A stretch of DNA of 64,000 bases from Orychophragmus violaceus. Lineage: Eukaryota > Streptophyta > Magnoliopsida > Brassicales > Brassicaceae. The stretch spans positions 93,360,630-93,424,629 of the forward strand of contig CM058232.1 of the NCBI GenBank assembly GCA_030180135.1, in the 5' to 3' direction. Positions 56,400 to 64,000 of this stretch are shown one piece after another. Numbering within the stretch: position 1 is the stretch's first letter; each line of letters starts with the position of its first letter. Below the pieces are notes generated by a model, which worked only from the letters and a program-made list of their open reading frames with translations, searched no databases and was not told the origin of the DNA. The translations under genes were made by a program, and so were the position numbers.

Positions 56400-59369
56400 A
56401 TGGAGGATCGTGAAGATTCAGTAGCAAGCATGTATGGAGAGTATCACCCACCTAGGCACAAGAGTGCATTCAAAAACCATGAAGCTACTTCATACCATGT
56501 ACCAACTCAACGACAGCTCACTGGTACAAGGAATGCGACAGTCCAACAAACCAGCACAAGGCATCCAACCACCAGAGTAAGAGGATCCCTAATGTTTTCA
56601 GGTTGTAGCCAAAACCATGAAGATTATCTCCAGTGGGAGACCAACATGAATCAGTGGTTGAAATCCAAAAATATTCCTAAGGAGGAGAAGCTATCATATG
56701 CTGTTGACGCACTCACCGGAGAAGCATATAAGTGGTGGCTAAGAGAGTGTACTCCAGGCTTCTACAACAAGCCAGTACTAGATTGGGGAGACCTTAAAGA
56801 AAGGATGTACCGAGAGTTTGCAAAGAAGCACCAAACACACAAGAAACTCATTTCAACACCCCAATGCCAAGCAACACCAAGAAGAGTGAAGGTTTCAGCA
56901 GTTTTGCAGTCTACTTCCATGCCTAAGAATGCTTACTGTCATGAGCCCAAGAAAGTGTTTGCAAATACTTGGACAAGTCCAGCAGAAGCTAAGAAGACTG
57001 CTCACGCAAAAATGGATCAGCAAAGGCCAACCTCCACACTTCCACCAGAACCTCCAAGCATACAAGAGCAGTGGCAAAAGATAAAAGAGATGCTGCAACT
57101 AACGGAGAAGAAAACCGAGCTGAAGCAGAGTCATAAAGCCTTTATGAACCTAGAAGAATCAAGAGGTTCTCCCAAGAAAATTGCATCCAGCTCCAACACT
57201 CTACCTAAGCTACAAGACACGCCAAGTAAAGGTAAGTCTTCTAACTTTGTGAATATCAAAGTTCAGACATGCTATAAATGTCATAAGAGAGGTCATTTTG
57301 CTGTAAATTGTCCCCTTAAGAGATTATTGAAAGAAATATCACTAGGACATGAAACTAATTCAGCTAAAACCAGTGATAGTTTAGCTCATTCTGATTTGTT
57401 ATTTCCCAATTCAAGACTCATGCACTTGTCTTTGCCCAAGGATTTTGAATCAGGAACAAGACCAGGAGAAGAGCATGGACGTCAGAGTACACTACCAAAC
57501 TTGATTTATTCAAAGGCGGATGAGAAAGTCAAGTGGACAGCAGCACCAACATCACAACCTGATCAAGTGATGCCACCAGCATCCATAGACGTCCCACACA
57601 AGGCCACATCGCATGGTGATTGCCTTAAGAGAGCTATGGTCATCTCTAGAGTAAAGGAGAGTCGCAGCCAAGTAGCTCAAGATCACAAAGAACGGAACAT
57701 GTTACAAATTGCTAGCACCATCTCTGTGAGTTTAAGTATTTCTAGACCTATTGTTGCAAATCCAAACACAGATATGATGCACTTGCTCTTAGGCATTGTT
57801 TCAGGTACAAGTACTACAAAAGAAGAAATGAGCAGCAAAGGGCGTGGACACACCAAAATCAGTAGGAAAAATACAAGACCAGAGCAATATGATTTGGTGA
57901 TCAGGAAAGAAGATGAACATCTAATGATCACTAGCTCACAAGCTGACAATGTAAGTACAAGTATCATACAATCTGTTTTTACTACTCCAAGAATAGATAT
58001 GATGCACTTGTTCTTTCCAATGAGCATCTCTACAGATATAACGTACAAGGGAGAAGAAAATGTGAAGAGAAGCTCAGAAACAGTCCTTACACTAAGAGTT
58101 CAGATTGATCAAAGCATAAGAGGAGAGGAGAACATCAAGGAGAAGCCTCCGGATCCGACGCTTATCAAGAACATTCAACATGTTCTTCAAGTAAGCCATA
58201 ACTCAACCAGCTTTGTTTCACTTACTCCTAAGTGTGTGCTACTGAACTTACTGGAACTAAAAGAAATTAAAGCTTGCCCAGATGTAATTCCTTGTTTAGA
58301 AACACCATTTGTCAAGGAAATTGTTTCATCTTACCCTAAGAAACCTATGACACACTTGTTTCTTTGCCAAAGTGTTGAGCATATTTCAGGTCTTAAGGAG
58401 AGCATGAGCAAGATCAGCAAAGTAGGCGTCACCCCAGCTCAAGGAAGAGGAGCATTGCTGTTCTATCTACTCAAAGAAGAGCCACCGGATGCTCCACAAC
58501 CCAACCGGAATCAAAATGATTCCCAAGGTAAGCTTCTAAACCCTCATTCACTTCACTGGACTAACTTGACTTATCTATGTGCAGGTTATCAAGTTTTGAG
58601 GTCAAAACTTCTTGAAGAGGGAGGGTATGATGCGGTCATCAGAACCAAACCAAACCAGGCGCTGACTAACTCAATCACTGACTCAACCACTACGTCAAGC
58701 AGCGCAAGGAGACTTAGAGAAATCAAAGCCACGATGAGTTCTGATCCAATACAAGGCAAAGGATTGGTTATACATCCAACAATCAATCCTAAGAAGACAT
58801 ATGACTCAGGAGGAATCATAACACATGGAGAAGAGATTAGGGAGCCGAGAAGATCCAACAAGGCGTATGAGCTTATCGTAGCTCAAGTGGAGACCAAGGT
58901 CAAGACATCTAGCTCAGCTCATCATCAGCATGCCACTAAGAAGAGTCATCCCCAAAAGATGACACAAGAAGAAGATACCGAAAAGGAGATAACCATATGT
59001 AGCATCACAACTAGCTCAGGAAGTAGCATCGGCACTAGCTCAGCAGACTTGCCATATATGGAAGCATTCACATTTGGAAGGTCAATTCTGCACCAGACCT
59101 TTACCTATCAAAACTACAGTGTTTTGAGCTCCTTTCCATCAAGTCCAGACGTCCTCAGCTGCACAAGACCCCACAAGATTCTCCATAACTTCAACAAGTC
59201 ACACTTACCATTTTTGGAGAAGAAAGAGATCAAAGACCAACGGCTTCTTTCCAAGAATGAAAGCCACGAATTGTTTGTCAATCAAGCTGTCCCAAGGATC
59301 CTCACTTATCCCTTAAAGCCATCCAGATACAAAGAAAGCAACAAGATCAAGGATCCTCACCATAATTAG
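56400..59369 (+). CDS. first gag-type protein with CCHC knuckle, running into the internal LTR
   Basis: 989 residues. A shortened gag domain lies near 60-145 (GSLMFSGCSQNHEDYLQWE, AVDALTGEAYKWW, then REFAKKHQTHKKL) and a zinc knuckle CX2CX4HX4C at 291-304. Residues 310-740 are low in recognisable domains but repeat an M-HL-L motif (LMHLSLPKDF, DMMHLLLGIV, DMMHLFFPMS, MTHLFLCQSV). The PPT-LTR junction at 58628 is crossed in frame (EEGGYDAV), so residues about 744-989 are LTR-encoded. RNA binding or packaging is likely; the long middle has no assigned role. Confidence 0.7.
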   Translation: MEDREDSVASMYGEYHPPRHKSAFKNHEATSYHVPTQRQLTGTRNATVQQTSTRHPTTRVRGSLMFSGCSQNHEDYLQWETNMNQWLKSKNIPKEEKLSYAVDALTGEAYKWWLRECTPGFYNKPVLDWGDLKERMYREFAKKHQTHKKLISTPQCQATPRRVKVSAVLQSTSMPKNAYCHEPKKVFANTWTSPAEAKKTAHAKMDQQRPTSTLPPEPPSIQEQWQKIKEMLQLTEKKTELKQSHKAFMNLEESRGSPKKIASSSNTLPKLQDTPSKGKSSNFVNIKVQTCYKCHKRGHFAVNCPLKRLLKEISLGHETNSAKTSDSLAHSDLLFPNSRLMHLSLPKDFESGTRPGEEHGRQSTLPNLIYSKADEKVKWTAAPTSQPDQVMPPASIDVPHKATSHGDCLKRAMVISRVKESRSQVAQDHKERNMLQIASTISVSLSISRPIVANPNTDMMHLLLGIVSGTSTTKEEMSSKGRGHTKISRKNTRPEQYDLVIRKEDEHLMITSSQADNVSTSIIQSVFTTPRIDMMHLFFPMSISTDITYKGEENVKRSSETVLTLRVQIDQSIRGEENIKEKPPDPTLIKNIQHVLQVSHNSTSFVSLTPKCVLLNLLELKEIKACPDVIPCLETPFVKEIVSSYPKKPMTHLFLCQSVEHISGLKESMSKISKVGVTPAQGRGALLFYLLKEEPPDAPQPNRNQNDSQGKLLNPHSLHWTNLTYLCAGYQVLRSKLLEEGGYDAVIRTKPNQALTNSITDSTTTSSSARRLREIKATMSSDPIQGKGLVIHPTINPKKTYDSGGIITHGEEIREPRRSNKAYELIVAQVETKVKTSSSAHHQHATKKSHPQKMTQEEDTEKEITICSITTSSGSSIGTSSADLPYMEAFTFGRSILHQTFTYQNYSVLSSFPSSPDVLSCTRPHKILHNFNKSHLPFLEKKEIKDQRLLSKNESHELFVNQAVPRILTYPLKPSRYKESNKIKDPHHN

Positions 59370-59782
59370 CTCCAACGGCTAGTTTCATTAAGTTTCGATT
59401 TTCTTCTTTATTTTTGGTCATATGACCGTTGTGTATAGCTTATATAAGCTTAGCATAGTCCTTTGTATAATTCACCTTTCAACCTTTCAATTAATCAAAG
59501 TATTATTCAGTTCTTCAAAGAGTGTTCTTTGTAGAGATCTTTTGTCTTAGGAATTCATTGAGTGATTCAATTTTTTCCGAAGATTGTTGGATTAGTATTG
59601 CTTGTGTGACTCAAGCAGAACTAGTTCACCACCGATTGAGAGAGTCAATCAAATCCACCGGTTGAGAGAGTCAATCATTTCATTCATCCATTCCATCCAT
59701 CTCGGTCAAGTAAGAGAGCTTTTAAGCCAGTGCTTGTCCTCCATCAATCCATAACTCAAGCTTCCGCTCCGGGGCTACATCA
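58628..59782 (+). repeat. internal divergent LTR of the composite element
   Basis: It follows the tract GAAGAGGGAGGGTA and starts TGATGCGGTCATCA; it ends GGGGCTACATCA and is followed by TGGTATCAGAGC (59785-59796). Length 1155. Ends and polypurine tract match the outer LTRs but most of the body does not. TATA box TTATATAAGC near 59440. There is only one copy. Confidence 0.8.
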
Positions 59783-59784
59783 TT

Positions 59785-59796
59785 TGGTATCAGAGC
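59785..59796 (+). other. second primer binding site, initiator tRNA-Met type
   Basis: TGGTATCAGAGC two bases after the internal LTR, as expected for a genuine 5' LTR of its own element. Confidence 0.85.
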
Positions 59797-60077
59797 TCTA
59801 AAAGCTCCTATCTTTGTTTTCTATCATTTAAAAAAAAAAAAAAAAATTGTTTCTTTGTTCCTCATTCAATTTTCTTTCATAAACAAAAACCCAGAAATTT
59901 GTTTTGCTTCTTTGTTTTCTTTCTTGTCAGTTTCTTCTATTTCTTACCAAAAAAAAAAAAAAAAAAAAATATCCACAAAAATCACAAAAAAAAACCCAGT
60001 TTACAAAGATCCAAAACGTGTGCAATTCTCATATTCCTATGTGTTCACTCGTTCTTATTGATTGCACTTTATGAGCA

Positions 60078-61181
60078 ATGGCCAACGATCCCAGAGAAGA
60101 TATGGACCATATCCGGATCAGAAATAAGAAGGACATGACGAGCCAGCCATGGAATTTCTTAAAGCTAAAGGGTTATTATTTTGCAGGAACATCAAACCCC
60201 GATGAGTACTTTGAGTGGGAACACAAGATGAATGAATTATTCACTTCGTGCAACTTTCCAGATTTTGAGAAGGTGTTCATTGCAGCTGACCAACTCATAG
60301 AGCAAGCTCAATACTGGTGGAGCATTGAAGGAAAACAATATGGTTCTGCCCGGTATTCAACTTGGCATGAGATGAAGAATCTTTTGAGGAAGAGATACAT
60401 CCCTAAAGACAAGTATCGAGAAATCCGGAAGCAATTTCGTTCACTTCACCAAAGGGATATGACTGTCATGGATTATCACAAGCAATTCATGTATCTTCGC
60501 ATTCGACTCAATCCAGGCGTCAATGATGAAGACATCATGAACCAGTTTGTAGATGGTTTAAACAAACAAATCAAGATGCATCTACAAAGTCACGCAGACA
60601 ATGACTTGGAGGAGCTGGTCCAACAAGCCATTCAGGTTGAGAAGTTCCTTACATCAGAGAATGTTCATGATGGAAGTCAGGATTTGAGGACAAATCCTCT
60701 TGAAGAGGGAGGGTATGATGCGGTCATCAAAACCATACTAGACCAGGCGCTCGCTAACTCAAGCACTACGTCAGTCACTACGTCAGTCAACACGCTGACT
60801 AACTCAACCACTACGTCAATCAGCGCAACCAGGCCCGATGGAGACCAACAGTCAGGAAATGAAGCACTCCGACCAATCCAGGAGGAACCAATCAACAAAT
60901 CCAATTGTTCTGGATTCCCAACTCATAATAGGACCAAGGAGAATTGGATTCGAACCAAAAGGAGTAATGGTTTGAAAGATATTCAACTTCCAAATCAGGA
61001 GATGCTACACTTGCCTTATTTAGAGCCTCGTGGCTTTAATATCAAACGGCTCTTTCCTATTCAATGTGGCTGCATTTTGGACGTGGTCTACATCATCCAT
61101 AATGTCACTAAGGCACGAAATTATCTCCCAAAATTGTCAAGATACAAGAGCCAAGGAATTTCCTCATTCGGCCAAAATTGA
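60078..61181 (+). CDS. second gag-type protein, running into the 3' LTR
   Basis: 367 residues. A retrotransposon gag domain (PF03732 type) spans about 30-200: AGTSNPDEYFEWEHKMNELF, then ARYSTWHEMKNLLRKRYIP, MDYHKQFMYLRIRL and MNQFVDGLNKQIK. No zinc knuckle. The frame crosses the polypurine tract and LTR start (residue 213, EEGGYDAV) and takes its last 154 residues from the LTR. It is unlike the first gag gene. Probably a capsid-type protein; the LTR-coded tail has Thr and Ser rich repeats and no domain I know. Confidence 0.75.
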   Translation: MANDPREDMDHIRIRNKKDMTSQPWNFLKLKGYYFAGTSNPDEYFEWEHKMNELFTSCNFPDFEKVFIAADQLIEQAQYWWSIEGKQYGSARYSTWHEMKNLLRKRYIPKDKYREIRKQFRSLHQRDMTVMDYHKQFMYLRIRLNPGVNDEDIMNQFVDGLNKQIKMHLQSHADNDLEELVQQAIQVEKFLTSENVHDGSQDLRTNPLEEGGYDAVIKTILDQALANSSTTSVTTSVNTLTNSTTTSISATRPDGDQQSGNEALRPIQEEPINKSNCSGFPTHNRTKENWIRTKRSNGLKDIQLPNQEMLHLPYLEPRGFNIKRLFPIQCGCILDVVYIIHNVTKARNYLPKLSRYKSQGISSFGQN

Positions 61182-61620
61182 GCATTGAAGGCCAAATCAA
61201 TCAAGCCTTTGATTGAGTCCTCATTTAGTTTGATTTATTTTCATTTATGTTAATTTATTATATGAATTATTATCTTGTAAAAGATAGGGATGAGCCTATA
61301 TAAGCTCGTTCACTCCTTCATTGTAAAAACAGCCATGATCGATCTTAAAGTCATAGAAATCGTTTCTATCTTCTTTCACAAAGTCTGAGTTTTTCTTTGT
61401 GTTTATTCTCTAGTTCTAAGTGTGTGATTCATTTAGTACTTTAGAAGCTGTGGGTTGAGTGTTGTGTGATTCAACATCTCTATCCATTCCATTGATTGAG
61501 TGAGTCAATCCCTATCGCCACCTTCATCTCTACCATCATTCCACCTTCCGCAAGCAAGGCTTAGGAATCTCTTGATCCACAAGTGATCTTAGCATCGGAG
61601 TGATTCCTGAGGCTACATCA
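60716..61620 (+). repeat. 3' outer LTR of the composite element
   Basis: 905 bases. The only difference from the 5' copy that I see is GGCTACATCA in place of GGCTGCATCA at the very end (61615). The flanking duplication GTAAG follows. Confidence 0.95.
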
Positions 61621-61690
61621 GTAAGTCTTTCATATTACTTGTGTATTTTTTGAAATTTTAGTTTTTTAAGTATGGAATTAAGATTGGGTT

Positions 61691-62245
61691 TGCATAACAT
61701 CAACAGTGAACTGGTCAAACCACATGAGGGTATGGGTTGCATGCATATATGTATATATACTGAGTTGATTTTAGTTGATGCAACCAACCAATTAAACGTT
61801 TGCAACAAACACATGAATATCATCATCAATTCATTAATATACTCCAGCTAGTCGCGTCTCTTAACAAAAATGAAGGTTATACAATTATTGTGCTGGTAGA
61901 TATATCCGTATGGGCTAAATGGGAAGTAAAGCTGGCAAAAATGAATTCAATCAACATCTCTTGTGAGAACTTAATCATGTTAACGTGTATGGCAAGCACA
62001 TGTAGGATTTATAAGAAATGATATGATCCCCGAAAACAAACCCTATATCAGTTTCAGTCTTCAAGATATGTATTAGAATACTTTAATATCTTGCAATTCT
62101 TATTATTAATATATTTTATAGGTCAAAGAATAGTAGTTGCGATCATAGACTTTGATATTCACGAAATAACAGATCATGTGCTTCCCGATTATTTGTGTAT
62201 TAATAATTTACATCTAAAAGCTTGTGAATTAATTGGAAATTGCTC

Positions 62246-62302
<57 letters not shown>

Positions 62303-64000
62303 AAATTCCACAATATATAACATAAGTGGATGGCTGGAGATATTTTTTTATGTGGTTATGGTCAGTATCGGCACAGGCTATTCTAACATCAAACGGTGCA
62401 CATTAGAGCACCATGCTCGCAGAACGACCAAGCCATTCGAATAGTCATCTTGGTTTGTTTCAGTTTAATGTACTATTGATATACAAAGTTACGTGTCCAA
62501 ACCTGGGTCTCTTGCGTTTGTTGTTTCACGTATTTAAAAAAAAAAAAATACATGTTAAATTATCTCAAGAAAATACTCTTTTTACATCTTATTTTGATCT
62601 TATTTGAAAATTACAGAAATAGCTTGAAAACTTTATTGTACTAGTTTTGAGCTTCAAACCATGCTTGGATACACTCGTTATAAACCTTGTCTTCCCAATC
62701 CTTGCATTGTTAGGAACTTGTTTCGAAATTTCTTGTCAATGAAACAAATGAGAGTAAATGATGTCGTAGAATCTTCATCATGCCATTTCTTGATTCTTTT
62801 CCTTCATATTATCTCAATTGATATCTGAAAGAAATGAAGATGCATTCGTTGTATCAGTCACATAATAGTACATGGAATAATACACGGAATAGTACAAGAC
62901 ATGATAAATAACGTAACACATGATGTAAAATTATGTGATTGATGAGATATGAACAAATCTAACTGATATGATTCGGTTCAAGAGTTGTTTGCTGAGCTAT
63001 ATGAAGATATTTGAGAGAATATAACAGTTTTGAAGTGTTTTCATATTCTTATTTGAAGATAAAGAAACAAAAGAATATTTCATAAAAGATTTGGAAATAT
63101 CTTAATAAAAAGGAAATCTTTTGTTTGCGTGATTAGAGAGGTTTAGAGGTTAAGATTCAAGCTAATATATGGAGGGTGTGGCCTTTTGAAAAAGGTGTCT
63201 TCGTGACCACAAAAGACCTAAAATGTGTTTTATCTGGGTGATCGTGTGCGACAGTGTTTCGTGGTTTGTGCTTGTGTTTTCCAAACATGTTGATCAAGGA
63301 ATTTGCATTGTTAGAAAAGACATTGTTGCTGGTGCGCCAGTGGTGTTTAAGCATATGTGCTTCGTACTATTTCCTTAATTAGTCATGTTGGTGTTGACAT
63401 TTATGTGGAAGTGTTTTGGTGCGTGGGGTGTAACGTGATCTAGAGATCCTGAAAAAGAACAAGTTTTGGCTCAAGGGGAGTTTAGCTCTCAAGGTTAATT
63501 TATCCTGAAGAGATCATGATACTGAATAGAGTGGTAGTTCAATAGGTTTTGAACTAGACGTTGTGAGTGGTGTAATTGCTTTCTGCTTTAGTGAACTCGA
63601 AATCTGGACGAGATCCCGCGAAATAGATAAAATTGAACCACGTTAAAAAGTTTTGTGTCTTTATTTTCTGCATTTTTATATTGTCTCACCTGTATTTTTA
63701 AGAAATACCAAAAATGAATGCTATGAAACCGATCCAGTTTCGTGCCGATATGTAATCAGTGAGAGTTTTCCAATTCCTAGAGAATTGGCGTGTGATAAGT
63801 CTTTTTGCAAGAATTGACCAGATTTCTAAACTATTTGTACTTCAGATTACAACTTAAAACAACATCACATAACATTTTTTTTAAAGAATGTTAAATTGGT
63901 ATTCAATCAAAAAGTTGATTTACAACAAGGTGCATCTGTTTTTTGAGGTTTAGACTATACAATCATTAATAAAGATCATTGTTTTATTGAGAACCAATAC
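61691..64000. other. AT-rich DNA without recognised genes
   Basis: I see no coding sequence, transposon ends or RNA gene in these 2.3 kb. A poly-A run lies at 62537-62548. Confidence 0.5.
62249..62300. repeat. (TA)n microsatellite
   Basis: About 26 TA units without interruption. Confidence 0.95.

Larger units (their letters stand above)
54817..61620 (+). mobile_element. composite three-LTR retrotransposon derivative with two gag-type genes, no pol
   Basis: Outer LTRs 54817-55721 and 60716-61620 (905 bases each, one difference seen) are flanked by GTAAG (54812-54816 and 61621-61625). Inside are a tRNA-Met-type primer site, a first gag-type gene, a divergent related LTR (58628-59782), a second primer site, a second gag-type gene and a polypurine tract. 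No protease, RT or integrase. The single duplication around the whole shows that it integrated as one unit. Confidence 0.85.
53136..61690. mobile_element. CACTA-like element, copy 2, split by the composite LTR element
   Basis: The left end CATTACAAGAAAAT and the subterminal repeat array (53160-54570) match copy 1. The sequence continues through a CT microsatellite to 54811 and, after the composite element, for about 65 bases more (61626-61690), where similarity to copy 1 stops. The right end is missing. Confidence 0.75.

Noticed and set aside
58628..59782. Ordinary nested insertion or solo LTR inside the composite element
   Set aside because: It is preceded by a polypurine tract and followed by a primer site that belong to it, and I see no flanking 5-base duplication.
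62091..62303. 70-codon frame ending in Tyr-Ile repeats
   Set aside because: It is a translation of the TA microsatellite and has no other support.

Overview
This is plant nuclear DNA, most likely from a dicot of the Brassicaceae. The evidence is Athila-lineage Ty3/gypsy elements with a tRNA-Asp primer site, a Tat-lineage element, L1-type LINEs whose ORF2 has a C-terminal RNase H, and CACTA-like DNA-transposon ends. Almost the whole window is nested transposable elements. I found no intact single-copy host gene; 25.3-27.7 kb may hold remnants of one.

Layout. (1) 1-8039: 3' two thirds of a Tat-type LTR element (A): protease, RT, RNase H, archaeal-type RNase H and integrase, then a spliced gene on the opposite strand, then the 3' LTR. 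A sits inside the integrase gene of (2) Athila element B (8040-24215), of which the integrase C-terminus, a broken envelope-position ORF and the 3' LTR remain. B's 3' LTR is split by (3) complete Athila element D (13764-23620; 5-bp duplication TTAAC), which has gag and pol but no envelope-position gene. B itself lies in the 3' end of a LINE (24216-25018). (4) 25019-28300: AT-rich DNA with possible exon remnants. (5) 28317-35293: full-length LINE on the minus strand, both ORFs open, 16-bp duplications. (6) 35723-48029: CACTA-like element, copy 1, split by (7) Athila element C (37222-46266, minus strand; duplication CATCT), which has gag and the envelope-position gene but no RT or integrase. (8) about 48170-52850: decayed LINE, minus strand. 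(9) from 53136: CACTA-like element, copy 2, preceded by the same roughly 300-bp flank as copy 1 and split by (10) a composite three-LTR element (54817-61620; duplication GTAAG) carrying two different gag-type genes. (11) 61690-64000: nothing recognised except a TA microsatellite.

How it works together. D (pol, no env-like gene) and C (env-like gene, no pol) belong to one Athila family and look complementary. All three Athila elements share RNA-level architecture outside the genes: two small hairpins after the integrase stop (or at the pol-deletion junction), three polypurine tracts, and a hairpin before the last tract; stems differ in sequence but still pair. A short GATCG-centred motif is scattered through C and D, including inside protein linkers. 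In A, protease and pol are separated only by UAG in the leaky context UAG CAA UUA, and the antisense gene has three frame-consistent introns. The composite element is the youngest insertion: its outer 905-bp LTRs differ at one base that I can see.
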